The notes under the pieces: generated by a model | What the model was told of the DNA's origin: nothing | Databases searched by the model: none | Seen by the model: only the letters and a program-made list of their open reading frames with translations | Source: Heligmosomoides polygyrus polygyrus | Taxonomy: Eukaryota > Nematoda > Chromadorea > Rhabditida > Heligmosomidae | Assembly: GCA_947396885.1 (NCBI GenBank) | Contig: OX377205.1 | Coordinates: forward strand, 57,446,969 to 57,510,968 | Length of the DNA stretch: 64,000 nucleotides | Direction: 5' to 3' | In this document: one piece after another, positions 1-10,935 of the stretch | Layout of the letters: each line of letters begins with the position of its first letter | Position numbering within the stretch: the first letter of the stretch is position 1 | Program-made: the position numbers and the translations under genes

Positions 1-867
1 TTTTACCATAGTATCGCATTCCCATAGAGATTTCCATATCTGAACTTGTTTTTGGACTTTGCTACGGTAAGATGTTTTTACTACATATTATTTGTCGACA
101 TCTCGTAACAGCAATGTCTGAAATATGCCAAATGCGATTTTGTATGGAACTTTTACTCCAATAAATTGTTGTCATTGTCAATGTAAGAAACTTTGACACA
201 GGAACAACATGAAACAGCGGCAGAATGCCAGAAAAATGCTTCAAATGCAATTTATTAGTGTCGGTGAGGTGAGTGCCCAGTGTACTCACAGTGTAGGAGG
301 GGACCACATGATCTTCAACTTGACCTAGCACCTCGATCAATATTCTCGCATCTGTTATGCTTCAAAGTCGCGCGGTTATAACAAACTGCTGCCGCCAACA
401 CTGACTCTACAATGTTTGCTAACCCTCGTGTGGTCATTTACCTAATGACACTGAAGTGCGGATCTCCACTGGGCGCTGTCCCTTCGAGAGACGAAATGAA
501 GCTGGCGGAAAGGATAGCAAGTATCCAACAGGATTTCGAACTGCGACAGCTGGAAATCGACGAAGTGGAGAAGTTGGAGGCAGTGGAAGAAGAGGACCAA
601 GAGTTCCAACCAGAAGAGGATTGTGCAGGAGTCACGACGCCACTAACCAGTGAAGGCACTATCACGTTTTCGGGAGGACAAATCGCTTCGGAGGAAAAGG
701 TTTGGCTATACTAGAATTGTTATCCTATACAAGTTTGAGAACTGGGGAAAGTGGACGGTATCGCGATTCCAGGCTTGGGCTGCAGCGAGTACCACTGGGC
801 AGGAACTGTGAAGCCAAAAACAAGTTCAGATATGGAAATCTCTATGGAAATCCGATACTATGGTAAA
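1..867. mobile_element. DNA transposon remnant with inverted ends
   Basis: Bases 1-55 and about 813-867 are inverted copies of one another. The outer end reads TTTTACCATAGTATCG, and the same sequence ends the element at 867 on the other strand. The left end may be cut by the window edge. Inside lies one open frame of 100 codons at 412-714. No transposase catalytic core is visible, so this is probably a non-autonomous or internally deleted copy. The superfamily cannot be assigned from the ends alone. Confidence 0.55.
412..714 (+). CDS. Short transposon-borne ORF, unknown function
   Basis: This 100-codon frame begins MFANPRVVIYL and has a charged, probably coiled-coil middle rich in Glu and Leu (about residues 28-70). 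It ends in a TITFSGG stretch. A diverged copy is readable at 54,241-54,530: the segments ARVVIHLLMLKCG and MITFSAG match RVVIYLMTLKCG and TITFSGG here. In that copy the sequence runs on into a cysteine-rich segment like the C-terminus of the DDE transposase at 48,702-50,620. I infer that this is part of a transposon protein, not a host gene. Enclosure between inverted repeats supports this. Whether it is translated is unknown. Confidence 0.45.
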   Translation: MFANPRVVIYLMTLKCGSPLGAVPSRDEMKLAERIASIQQDFELRQLEIDEVEKLEAVEEEDQEFQPEEDCAGVTTPLTSEGTITFSGGQIASEEKVWLY

Positions 868-1010
868 AGTGCAAAAACGCGACGTAGCATGGGAACCGAA
901 CCCTGGACCTCACGAACACGAGGCGTGCCCTCTACCACTGCGCCACCCAGCCCACGACATTTGCGCTGCTGTGAAGAGCTCGCTCTGCGGACCCTTAACC
1001 ACTAAACCCT
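868..1010 (-). repeat. tRNA-derived SINE
   Basis: Read on the minus strand, 950-890 holds an A-box match (TGGCGCAGTGG) and a B-box match (GGTTCGGTTCC) at tRNA-like spacing. No acceptor stem pairs across the unit, so it is a SINE head rather than a tRNA gene. It abuts the end of the inverted-repeat element at 867. Confidence 0.7.
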
Positions 1011-2469
1011 CATACTCGTTTGCCTCAAGGATTCGGCAAAAACAAAACATGTTCTTTTACTATTTGGAGGACCGGGATTCCCCCTATAGTACTCGTTCTT
1101 GCCGTTCCGGCGTACCGTTCAGACAGTTCCCTTGTCAGTTCATGGCCATTCCGCTGCGCGCGGCCGAATAGTCAAAGGAGACTTCGCCGCGGCCACCGCA
1201 ACGGTGGCGGCCGGTATGCGCGATGGCTTCCCGCGCTCATCGCGGGCATGGCATACTTTTTCGCGTCAAGCGCGCTGTTTAGCGTTGGTCCTAGGCGGAT
1301 CGCCGTCGTGCTCCCTTGCACAGCGATGAGCGATGCGACGAGCACTGAGAAATTCAAATCCTTTTGCGTCGCTCTGCAAAGCGCATCGTCGCGATTCCAT
1401 CGCGGCGACGGGAAGTATGCACGAGGCCTTAGAGAAGCAGCTTGGTCAAATGCCCTGCAGGGGTGATCATTGGGATGACCGGCCAACAATTTTTAATTTT
1501 TAAACCGGAGGTGGAGAATAACCTACCCATAGTAACTCTAGGACAAGTGGTTATTTAGTACATAATGCCTCTCAGAACACAAGTTTTATAGCTTTAATAT
1601 AACGTTTTAAGTGATCTTAGATGGTCCAAACTACTGTCAATATCGCAAAGAATACGAAGCTAAATTACGAAAGTCGAGAAATGTCCTATGAAGGAACTCC
1701 TTGTCAGCAGCACTTACGCAATCAATCAAGCAAACAAAGCGGCATAGCTCACGAGTATACGGCGCAATTACTACATGAGCACATTTAATTTTTGCAATTT
1801 AAAATACTCTAGAAATACTATTTTGGAATGAAACTCATAATTCTGTTATACTTTTTGGAATATTTTTAGTAGATTTCCATGACATAGTTTTGCTCGTAGC
1901 TCCATTTTCTGTTTTCTGGCCGAATTTTTGGCCATTTTCCCAGAAAACAAAAAATTTGCCCAAAATGGCCAGAAAATCAGAAAACAGAAAACAGAAATTC
2001 CACCCATCCCTGGTCAGTAAAGATTGAAGATTGGTTGAAGATCCTTAACCTTATCCATATATCTGCAATAGAATAATTAGCGGCCTAAAAAAAGGTCAGC
2101 GATTTATCGTTTAAAGCAAACTCTGCTACCAATTAAGCCAGCTGTGAAAGAATATCGGGCTACTCCAGACGCAAATTACTGAGAGTTGCAAAGCTTGCTC
2201 TTCCTGACCGTTCCATCGCGCGTAGGCAGAATTTCGAAGAAGAAAAAAAAGCACGAGTATTACTGAAGTTAAGAGCTACGAAGTGTGAGTAGTTAGCACC
2301 GAGATTTGACAGCAAGATAGCCTCGAACCCCAATCCTTTGCTTCCTAAAGAAAACGGTTGTTCACTACTCCCACACTTCGCATTTATAGGCAGTGACGTG
2401 GAAATCAAACCCCTGGATGATAGTAAGCGTTACAGATAAATCAACTGCGTTCATCAATCGTAGTTGAAA
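1011..2469. other. No recognisable gene; GC-rich block and a palindrome
   Basis: 1,150-1,460 is GC-rich, with several short inverted segments and overlapping open frames on both strands that show no known motif. A near-palindrome at 1,904-1,992 pairs a TTTTCTGTTTTCTGGCC arm with its complement. The rest is AT-rich and anonymous. Confidence 0.4.
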
Positions 2470-2479
2470 AAGCGCCACC

Positions 2480-2600
2480 CATTTTCGTTTCTTGGTATAT
2501 CGCAGAGATAGTTTGAATGCGTATACGACCTAAACAATGACCTGCTGTAGCCAGACGATGGAGAAGTCGGTGTTGTCCTTGCCAGACAAGGACAGGGACT
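2480..2600 (-). repeat. SINE-A fragment, split by a LINE end
   Basis: This matches the minus strand of the tRNA-derived SINE seen best at 37,135-37,400, including the segments around GACAAGTC and the ATGCGTAT block. The other piece of the same SINE lies at 3,383-3,432, on the far side of a LINE 3' end. The LINE therefore appears to have inserted into it. Confidence 0.5.
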
Positions 2601-3382
2601 TCTCCAGCTAAAAAGTGCCACCGGGATTATTAAAAGCCTTGTTTCTCTGAGTATGACCTCAACCTTAAAAACTTTTGAACAGCACTATAAAGCACTTGTG
2701 AAGAAGGCTAACTACCGAATTTACAATTTGTTTAAGGTATTGGAAACCAAAGACCAACCTTCTCTCATGAGAGCAAATCTTACGTAAGGCCCATTGTAGA
2801 ATGTGGTGTTTCAATCTTGAGTCCTTGTCAAAAAAAGGACATAAAACTCCTTGAAAGTGTTCAGAATAACTTCACCCTAAGCTTTTTCTGAAATGTCGTG
2901 GTCTGAGTTATAACAATAGTCCGAGTGGGTCTGATAGGGCTAAGATGCTTGGTTTGTCTAGCCTTCAGACTAGACGAAAAAGAGCAGATTTAATTATGTT
3001 GTTCAATGTTTTGACAGGGAGGCTTTCCATTGACCCAGTCGGGTTTTTTGGTGCCCCTTTGACAACTGATAGAAGAGGGCATCTCAGACTATCTGCAAAC
3101 TCCAAGGTCGAAAGTGAGGTCAAGTTTCCTTATTTATAAAAGCATCAGGGAGCTCAACACCCTACTTTCTGAGAATGAGAACATGGTTAACATGTCTCTA
3201 TCTTCTTCCAAACGTCTAATTACACTAAAGTTTCGTTAGGCTTGTTTTGTTTTTTCGTTGCTCAGTCATCCAGCCCTTATATCTAATTTTAATGTGTTAT
3301 TGTTACCTTATCCCATATGTTGTTGTTATCTTGCCGCATGTGACTATGATCCGTGCCTTGTAATAAATAAATAAATAAATAG
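2600..3382 (+). pseudogene. CR1-like non-LTR retrotransposon, 3' end of RT
   Basis: Translation across several frames gives the C-terminal part of a non-LTR reverse transcriptase. Recognisable pieces are a segment ending SYVRPIVECGVSIL and another containing LSSLQTRRKRADLIMLF, both typical of the region after the palm domain in CR1/Jockey-group elements. Stops and frameshifts are frequent. The copy ends with a short tandem tail of TAAA units at about 3,361-3,382, a usual 3' end for such LINEs. The 5' part of the element, with endonuclease and palm, is missing, as expected for 5' truncation on insertion. SINE-A pieces flank both sides. The CR1 label is by motif recall and could be another clade of the same group. 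Confidence 0.65.
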
Positions 3383-3432
3383 GCGTGGACGCGACAGCCG
3401 GCGCCTCTTCCGAGTGCGCTACCACGCGACCT
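3383..3432 (-). repeat. SINE-A fragment, distal piece
   Basis: The GACAGCCGGCGCCTC block matches the minus-strand SINE-A copy at about 18,105-18,122. It completes the SINE interrupted by the LINE end at 2,600-3,382. Confidence 0.5.
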
Positions 3433-3499
3433 TGATACAAGATTATAAACGGCGGATATCAGGACTGGTTCACCATAACCTTAGGCGCCGGGTGAGATG

Positions 3500-3910
3500 A
3501 GAAACGATTCCGGCGAAGACACCCCCGAATGGTTACCGTATACCGGCTGTCTGCGTCCTCCTGCTTAGAGATCGCGCGCCGGCGTCCACGTTGTCGATTG
3601 ATCGATCGATGTCTTGTGCGCCCGCGATGGCACCGCTGGCGAGTGGATCGCGGTACAGTGGATAACGGGTTTACTTCATGGGAGGGATGTGGGGGGGGGG
3701 GGGGGTTCGGTTCCCATGCGTCGTGGCACTCTTGCATTTCAGCTGACTATCTAAGATCCGAGTTTTTTTTGCGCATTGTTTCAGCCGTATGCGCTTCGCC
3801 GCTCGAAGAGCGCAGAATCCAGCTGCGGAGTCCCCCTGAGTCACGAAAGCAGTTTGCACACGAACATCTTAGATGGCACCCACCCTGGAGTCCCTTCCCT
3901 AGCCTGATTC
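3500..3910 (+). repeat. SINE-B composite repeat
   Basis: Three blocks lie in order. Block X (about 3,505-3,535) contains GGCGAAGACACCC. Block Y (about 3,600-3,760) is tRNA-like, with an A-box-like GTACAGTGGATAAC and a B box GGTTCGGTTCC, interrupted by a G homopolymer. Block Z (about 3,795-3,905) is the unit that is tandemly repeated at 5,250-5,768. A minus-strand copy with blocks in a different order is at 14,050-14,560. Confidence 0.6.
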
Positions 3911-5249
3911 TGCCCTCGAAGAGTTTCTCCGGGCTACTCGCCCCCGTGACGTCACAGTCGGCGCGCGAACGGAGTTTCGCACGACGTTTGGCGTCTCTCG
4001 CTGCCAACCGAATCTCTCACTCGCAACCGGAGCCTCCATCTCTTCGTGCACTTGCGCATTTTCTATACTACGGAGCGGAGTCCTCGTGGGTCCATGAGAA
4101 TCCGTTTCACTTAGTGGCAGTCTTCGGAGTGAGTTAATTGGTGCCAGACGTGCCCAGGAATTGTGAAACACTGACTAGCCTTTTAACAGAAACTCATGAG
4201 TCCTTGGATTTGCAAAATATGCACTTGAACTACGGTGATGATCCCAACGATGCGCCAGGCATTCTGCTTCGATGGTATCCCGTATTACCATACGGACACT
4301 GCTACGAGCATCTTAACCAGGGATAAGGGCTGGTCTATCATATTTGCCTTTAATAGAGAAGGCCTGTACGTGATGGTAGCTTTTGTATCAGAAATCAGGC
4401 CTTTATTTTCTGTGCTTAACGCCAGAAATTGAGTCCTGGGCGTTTTTAGATATCCAGCGGGTTCTTTCGAAGCGTTTATGGATATGCCTGGATCATGGGA
4501 AACATATGGCACATGGCTATAGATGCAAATTGACTAGAGGGGGGGGGGGTCAACATGTACTCAATGGCTACTCGGCCTTGCCCCAAGCGCTGCATAGTGC
4601 TGTCCTACAGGGTGAGCCTCACTCCTTCATTATACGGAAGACCTTAGTGTTGGGGATGAGATGTTCATGAGCTCATTGAGAGGAAAGAGGCACATATGAC
4701 CAATATTCTTCACTCCATTTAAGCTCTTTAGCTTCTCGGCCAGCTGTCCTAGATTATCTAAACTGACTGTGTATGTGTCGACTCTTCGATTCATGCTACT
4801 CCACTGTCGTAAAGACGGTAGGAAAAATCCTAGGAGCGTTGGCAGTCCTCTATTAAGAATATTATGAGGACATTCAGGTGTCTGGTTAGACCTCGAAGGT
4901 CCCAGAGAGGTGGAGAAAGAGCTTTCGTCCATCTTTAGACAGCTTTGGAGTGTAGTTCGAGAAGTTATCTGCTTGGAGCATTTCAGTCGTGCTCCTTCAC
5001 TCCTTAAAAATCTTCCCCTCCTATGGTTGCTCGCAAATATTTCAATGTGACCTCTTAAGCGTGTCAATGCAACCGGCCTTTGCGTGATGTGGTCGGTACC
5101 AGTCCCTGTAGATTTCGCAAGCCGTCATCGTGCTTGGAGACTCTCTCATCGCGGCCGTGAGCTCATGATTCACACGTGGACCAAGTATGGAGACATTCGC
5201 GCCCGCGTGCACTCTTTCGTCTGGAATCTCTCCTGCTGCGCTCGCAACC
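3911..5249. other. No recognisable gene
   Basis: The stretch contains a minus-strand open frame of 145 codons at 4,630-5,067 with no motif I recognise, no signal peptide, no membrane segment, and no related copy in the window. A G homopolymer lies at about 4,540. Nothing else can be supported. Confidence 0.35.
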
Positions 5250-5768
5250 CTCGAAGAGCGCAGAATCCAGCTGCGGAGTCCCCCTGAGCGACGAAAGCAG
5301 TTTCCACACGAACATCTTGGATGGCACCCACCCTGGAGTCTCTTTCCTAGTCTGATTTGAGAATCCAGCTGCGGAGTCCCCTTGAGCGACGAAAGCAGTT
5401 TGCACACGAACATCTTGGATGGCACCCACCCCGGAGTCCCTTCCCTAGCCTGATTCTGCGCTCCAAGAGCGCAGAATCCAGCAGCGGAGTCCCCCTGAGC
5501 GACGAAAGCAGTCTGCACACGAACATCTTGGATGGCACCCACCCTGAGTCTCTTCCCTAGCCTGATTCGAGAATCCAGCTGCGGAGTCCCCTTGAGCGAA
5601 GAAAGCAGTTTGCACATGAACATCTTGGATGGCACCCACCCTGGAGTCCCTTTCCTAGCCTGATTCTGCGCTCTTCGAGCTTCGCTCAGGAGAATCCAGC
5701 TGCGGATCCCCCTGAGCGACGAAAGCAGTTTCCACACGAACATCTTGGGTGGCACCCACCCTGGAGTG
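5250..5768 (+). repeat. Tandem array of about five 105-120 bp units
   Basis: Each unit runs from GAATCCAGCTGCGG through CTGAGCGACGAAAGC and ATCTTGGATGGCACCC to GGAGTCCCTTCCCTAGCC. At one junction (about 5,452-5,478) the end and the next start form a hairpin, GATTCTGCGCTC paired with its complement. Single units also occur at 3,795-3,905 and, inverted, at 14,135-14,260. Long open frames across the array are a by-product of the repetition. Confidence 0.8.
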
Positions 5769-5809
5769 TGAACCCAGATCCGCATTCCATGAGCCACGAA
5801 ATGTTCGCA

Positions 5810-6173
5810 TGTAAAGAATGTACATATGTTGTGTTTGTGTTCTGTGTTCTGTTCTGAGTTCGGTTACTCACTACAAGTCCCGTCAAATTGCTTCCACCCA
5901 TGGCGGTCCGGATCCGATCGGTAGATCGATCCGTCGATACCAAGCCCACGATGATCTGCGGCCTGGCGATTGGTCGCTCGTGGCGGATGGGCTCCGCCCG
6001 GCAGCCGGGAGCCCACCAAGACAGTCTGCCGTTGCTTCGACCAAGGGCGGTCGAACGTCTCCTGCCGCCCGCCGCCAACGACACCGCGTCCGACTCCGAG
6101 CCCGTTCTCCTCCTGCCGCCCGGACTGCACCGACCAGGTAGGGACGACAACTAGGCTCATCCGAGCCATTACA
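5810..6173 (+). repeat. 5' LTR of element 1
   Basis: The LTR is 364 bp, starts TGTAAAGAATG and ends CATTACA. The near-identical partner is at 13,379-13,739. No canonical TATA box is evident. The 3' half is GC-rich. Differences from the partner include a 7-bp indel near the start and a 5-6 bp indel near the middle. Confidence 0.9.
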
Positions 6174-6186
6174 TGGGGGCCGAACG
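6174..6186 (+). promoter_or_regulatory. Primer-binding site of element 1
   Basis: TGGGGGCCGAACG follows the LTR CA directly, as expected for pairing with the 3' CCA end of a tRNA primer. Which tRNA is used cannot be decided from the window. Confidence 0.55.
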
Positions 6187-6596
6187 TTTCGAGTTCGGTG
6201 ACAGGTAAGTTGAAGGACTGGCGAGAGCCGAGGGGAGTAGACCTCGGCTGTAGTCTAAGTGTGCAGTAGGGAGCCAAGGAATCCCTGAGTTCCCGAAACG
6301 CATATATCGGACCGAAGGGCCGCTAGTCGCGGCGGGTTCGAAAAGCTGCTAGACAGAGCAGCCCCCTCGGTGACCACTCACGAGTAGTGGCTGAGGGACA
6401 GAGACACACGCGTGTTCTAAGGGGAAACGCTGCGCAATTTTTTTGCGCCGTAGCGGATAGCTACTTTGTGCCCTGCTGCAACTCCAACAAAGAAGGGAGT
6501 GTCAGCATAGTCGTGGGACGAAGTCACACGACAGAAGGAACTGGCAATTAGTCATCGGCACAGCGGATCCCACTGATCCTGAAACGGGCTGTTGCA
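6187..6596 (+). other. Leader of element 1
   Basis: This is the untranslated region between primer site and gag. I see no open frame of note. It would be expected to hold packaging and dimerisation signals, but none can be named from sequence alone. Confidence 0.4.
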
Positions 6597-9500
6597 GTGA
6601 CAATGTCAGACGACATGGAAAGGGAAATCGACCGCATCATCGAGGAAGATGAGCAAGAGCAGAGCAGAATGGCGAAGCTGCAGCAAGAGCTGGCACAGCT
6701 GAGACAGCAAGTGCAGGCCATGGCTCAACAGAATGCGCTGCAGGTAAAACGTGCGACTACTGCGATCACTGCTCACGTGTCGAAACGAACTCAATTGCCA
6801 GAGCAAGTGGCACATGCGCATAGGGAGAGCGAAACTTCAACGCGAGAAGGGGCAATACAGAAGTGGCACAAACTTCTTGAGCCAGGGTGCGAAGCGATAC
6901 TTAGCGTATTACCTCTCCTTAGCGAAACAGCCCTCAAGGTTGAGCGCACGGTTGCAGATGCGAACAAGAAACACCATGAGGAGCTGAGCGCAGTTTTTGA
7001 CCAAGCGATACATGACGACATCTCTATACGCGCATTGTCAAAACTGTTAGATGTCGAATCTACGAGGGTCGTAGATACGGTAAAGAGCCTAACTGAGGAA
7101 AGACAAAAGGGAGATAGTTCTCAAATGTCTACCATAGGTAAAGGGGTGCTACCTAAAAGGAAACCTTTGGTCCTCAATAACTCAACGCTGGTCAACATAA
7201 CTGAGTTGACAACGGAACCCCAGCCAATGGAGTCAACGACTCACATGGAGGCCAACGCTCAGGAAGAGCAGTTCCGAAGTGCTTTCCGGTTGCTGAATAC
7301 CGGCGATCTAGACATGGAAGCCCCGCTGCCACCGGTGACGTTTGATGCGGTGCGAGCAGTCAATGGTAGGTGGAATCGGCTATACGCTAACACTACCGAT
7401 AGAGAGACTGATGTCCTAAGAACATGACATGTTCAGATCGATGCCTCCATGGACCAGCAGCAACCACGAGCGCCCTCGGCGAGCAGGGACAATGTCCCAA
7501 GAGGTACGTCTCCGACATCGAGTGATGTTAGCTAACATCCTGATGGAGGGGTAGGAATCGTACTAGCTGCCACGGCGCTTCCGGAGGTTAAAAATTTTAA
7601 CCACCCCGAGGGAAAAGGGTTCACAAAGTTTGTAACATCCTTTACAATGAAATATGGTAGGATTGGGCTAACAGACGATATGCTCATCCATCTAATGAGT
7701 GAAAAGTTAGAAGGGTATCCAAGAGCGGTCATGAAAACCTTACCAAATGAGATTCGACATGGTGGGTTTGCCGACTTGCTGGCTGCCCTAAAGGCGAAGT
7801 TCGCCGAAAATAGTTCGGCCAAGCGGATGGAGGCCCACATGGAGCTAAAACAGTTGAAAATGACGGGGTCTGTCTCTGAATACTGTGTACAGTTCGAGAG
7901 CCTCACGAGAGCCGCAAACCCTGACGCCACAGAGACTGACTTGTCCATGGTACGTGCCAGCGAACTGGTGTCACAACTGACGAAATGGCCGGAATATTTC
8001 CAACTTTTCACTGTAATGGAAACCTCGACACCTCAGGAGGCCTACGAAAAGCTCAAGAATTTTGCGCAGGGGATCGAAAGGAGCAAGAAAGTGGCCACAG
8101 CGGTGCGCTCGGTGGCAGAACCGAAGCGTGTGGAGGAACAAAAAGGGTACCGTCGATCTGTTGGAAGGAACTACAACAGGCAAACACCCGCTCAAAGGGA
8201 AACCCCACGTGTTTCGAATGTAGTAGATACGGGTGGATCTTCCAACGACGCACCACCCCCTCCACCAGTTGTCACCCCGAGCTACAACACCACGAGAACG
8301 TGTCGGAAATGCGGGAAGCCTGGACATTTCCAAAGGGATTGCAAATCAAGAGGGCCGCAGAACAGAAGACAACAGGACGTAGGGACATCGCCAAAAGCCC
8401 AAGGCCCTGTACAGAACGAGCAACCCGAAAGGACTTTCAGCACAATATTAGAAAACTGGTCGTGTCATGCCACAGGAGTTCGACAGCAAGGCAACGAAAT
8501 ATTCGGGCCGAAAACCACGTGCGAAGTGCAACTTCTCGGACGGAGCTACAGAGCCTTGGTCGATACAGGGTCACAAGTGAGCATTTTGCCGTTGGACACC
8601 CTGACCACAGCGTCGAAGTCAGGATTCGATCTTGACGCGGATGTCGAAGAGGTTGAGCTCGATAGCCGAACACATATATGCGATGCGTCCGGGAATCGAA
8701 TGTCGTTCAAAGGTGCCGTCAGACTCACCTTGTCGCCGAAGGACGGACCAGAGGAGCGAGTGGTTTTCTTGGTGAAGAAAGGAACGGATGACACAATTGT
8801 GCTAGGCACCAATATCTTAGATAAGATTGGGGTCCAAGCCTCTCCAACCGCACAGCAAAGGCCGAAGTCGAGAACCATAGGCACACAAACAGGCGAACGG
8901 GGCAAAGGTAGGTCCGCGGAAAGGAACGGACCTAAATCTCAACACAAGCCGAAGAAGAGTGCTCACTCACAAAACAAGGATGGTGTAGCTTCGCAACTCA
9001 TCGCCAACAAAGCCAAGAGGAGTCAGGCAACGGAAAATGCGGTGGTAGCGAAAAGAGTCTATATTAAACCTGGCGAAACAAAGATGATTTCGATAAAGAC
9101 CATTTCGCCAGAGCCCGAGCAAATTCTTTGGTCATCGTGCAAGATGATACCGCACACTATATGTGGAGTAAACCAAATAACGGTGGACCTCCCTGTATTA
9201 AATACCAGCGACACAGCCAAAACGTTTCGGGCAAGTGAAAAAGTTGGTAAATGGGACCACGGTCCAATCGTAGAGAAGCCTCCAGTAGAGTGCGTAAACA
9301 TGCTGGAGCGTACCAGCGCACCAATGGCGGACCGTTGGGATACCCTGGTAGGGTTGCTCAGTGCAAATAAGGCCGAGCGATGCCTTGAAAGCACAGTAGT
9401 GGCAGCGGTAAAGGAGTTCAATGATGTTTTCGCAGTGACGGAACAGGAACTCACTCAGACGCACCTGATTGAGCAGCACATTGACACAGGGTCAGCGGCT

Positions 9501-9653
9501 CCAGTACGCCAGAAACCGCGACCAATACCGCTCGGCACGCTCGTAGAACTGCGTAAGATCCTGGCAGATCTCCAGGAACGCAATATTATTGAGCCCAGCA
9601 AGTCACTATGGTCCTCACCGATTGTATTGGTCAAAAGAAGGACGGATCGCTGA
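6597..9653 (+). pseudogene. gag-protease-RT(N) of element 1
   Basis: One reading frame runs through this whole stretch, interrupted by two in-frame stops (TGA at 7,425 and TAA at 7,533). The first 276 codons are a coiled-coil gag N-terminus, with a Glu/Gln-rich heptad region at residues 8-50. From about 7,551 comes a capsid-like domain, followed by a CCHC zinc knuckle at 8,301-8,342 ([14 protein letters not shown]). A retropepsin active site DTGS is at 8,562, and IVLGTN further on is the usual second protease motif. A linker and the start of RT follow (RQKPRPIP near 9,510). The frame is lost by a one-base deletion near 9,640, where RT continues in the next frame. The protein would form the particle, cut itself and prime reverse transcription. 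Here it is not expressible intact. Confidence 0.85.
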
Positions 9654-10366
9654 GGCTTTGCGTTGACTACTGGAAAGTGAATCAGCTGACTCGCATCGAT
9701 AGCCATCCACTCCCGACGATCGATACGATATTACAGAACCTCAAAGGTAAGACCTGTTTTTCAACGCTGGACCTTTCTGCTGGATACTGGCAAGTAAAAC
9801 TGTCAGACAGCGCTAAGGAAAAGAGCGCTTTTGCTACAACCGAAGGATTATACCAGTTCGAGGTGTTACCGTTCGGGCTAGCGTCATCACCGGCAGAGTT
9901 CCAAAGGCTGATGCATATTGCTCTAGGCTCGCTACAAGGACATGAGGTGTCATGTTACCTAGACGACGTTATTGTAGCAACTAGTACTCCTGAACGGCAC
10001 ATTGAAGTACTGACGCAGGTATTCACGAGATTGAGACTGGCAAACCTGAAACTCAATCCCAAAAAGTGCATCTTGATGGAGCCGAGAGTGGAATTCCTCG
10101 GGCATGACCTGGACAAAGAGGGATTGCACGCTGATCCGAAGAAAGCAGCGGCGATACGTGAATATCCGATGCCACAGACACGTTCGGAGAAAGAACTTTC
10201 TTAGGAATGTGTTCCTATTATAGGAAGTTTATACTGCGGTTCTCGAAAATAGCAGCGCCACTCCACGAAATGACCTCAGAGAAGAGTAACTTCGAGTGGG
10301 ACAGCTCTCGCATCATCATCATCATCGCATCATTCGAAACGTAAGTCAGCTCTAACGTTTACACCG
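9608..10366 (+). pseudogene. Reverse transcriptase core of element 1
   Basis: The core RT follows in a shifted frame. It has a [11 protein letters not shown] block, the STLDLSAGYWQ motif carrying the first catalytic Asp, VLPFGLASSPAEFQ, and the YLDD box at 9,956-9,967 with the other two Asp residues. Most Ty3-type relatives have YIDD or YMDD here. A small deletion near 10,195 breaks the frame before the LGMCSYYRKF thumb segment. A short CAT microsatellite at about 10,308-10,325 interrupts the linker to RNase H. The catalytic residues remain readable, so the damage is recent relative to the domain's divergence. Confidence 0.85.
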
Positions 10367-10935
10367 GTGTTAGCGCAGCCGGATATTGACGGAGCTAGGT
10401 CGGGAGCTAAACCATTCTGCATTCATACCGATGCCAGTTACTCAGGTCTAGGAGCAGTGCTGAGCCAAAAAGGAGACGATAACTTCCTGCATCCAATTTT
10501 CTTCGCGTCGAAGGGCTTAAGCAAAAGTGAGCGTAACTACCATATCACTGACCTAGAAGCACTTGCGGTTGTCATGGCCGTGAGGCGATTCCATATGTTC
10601 GTGTATGGGCTACCTATCGAGGTCTACACGGATCATCAACCGCCCACAGCCTTTTCGCGCGTTCTAATGTTTCAGCAAGGGTGCTCCGTTGGGCATTAGA
10701 GCTACAGAAGTACAGCATAAAGGTTGTATATGTCAACGGCGCTGCAAATAAAGTAGCGGATGCCCTAAGCAGAGCCGCAGAGGACCCTGCGAGCATCGAC
10801 GTAACCGGCAGTATTCCGAACGAGCTCATAGTCGCGGCAACTAAAGAAGAAGCGGAGTGGGTGACAGAGCTCAGAGAGCGCGGAGACCTCACAGAGGAGG
10901 TACGGTTCCTACTTATGCAAAGAAGCTTAAAGTAG
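10367..10935 (+). pseudogene. RNase H domain of element 1
   Basis: The frame opens with LAQPDIDG and contains the RNase H motifs HTDASYSGLGAVL (first Asp), ITDLEALAVV (Glu) and YTDH (second Asp). It is shifted at about 10,640-10,680 and resumes as LRWALELQKYSIKVVYV with ANKVADALSRA, the usual end of the Ty3-type RNase H. A TAG at 10,933 and a further shift separate it from integrase. It would degrade RNA in the RNA-DNA hybrid. Confidence 0.8.

Noticed and set aside
4630..5067. 145-codon minus-strand open frame as a host gene
   Set aside because: No motif, no related copy and no splice or promoter support. Such a length can occur by chance.
5042..5797. 251-codon open frame on the minus strand
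   Set aside because: It is produced by the 105-120 bp tandem array. The peptide simply repeats with the DNA unit and has no independent support.
10308..10325. His-rich metal-binding motif between RT and RNase H
   Set aside because: The CAT run is a microsatellite that interrupts the frame. The neighbouring frames match ordinary RT and RNase H sequence.
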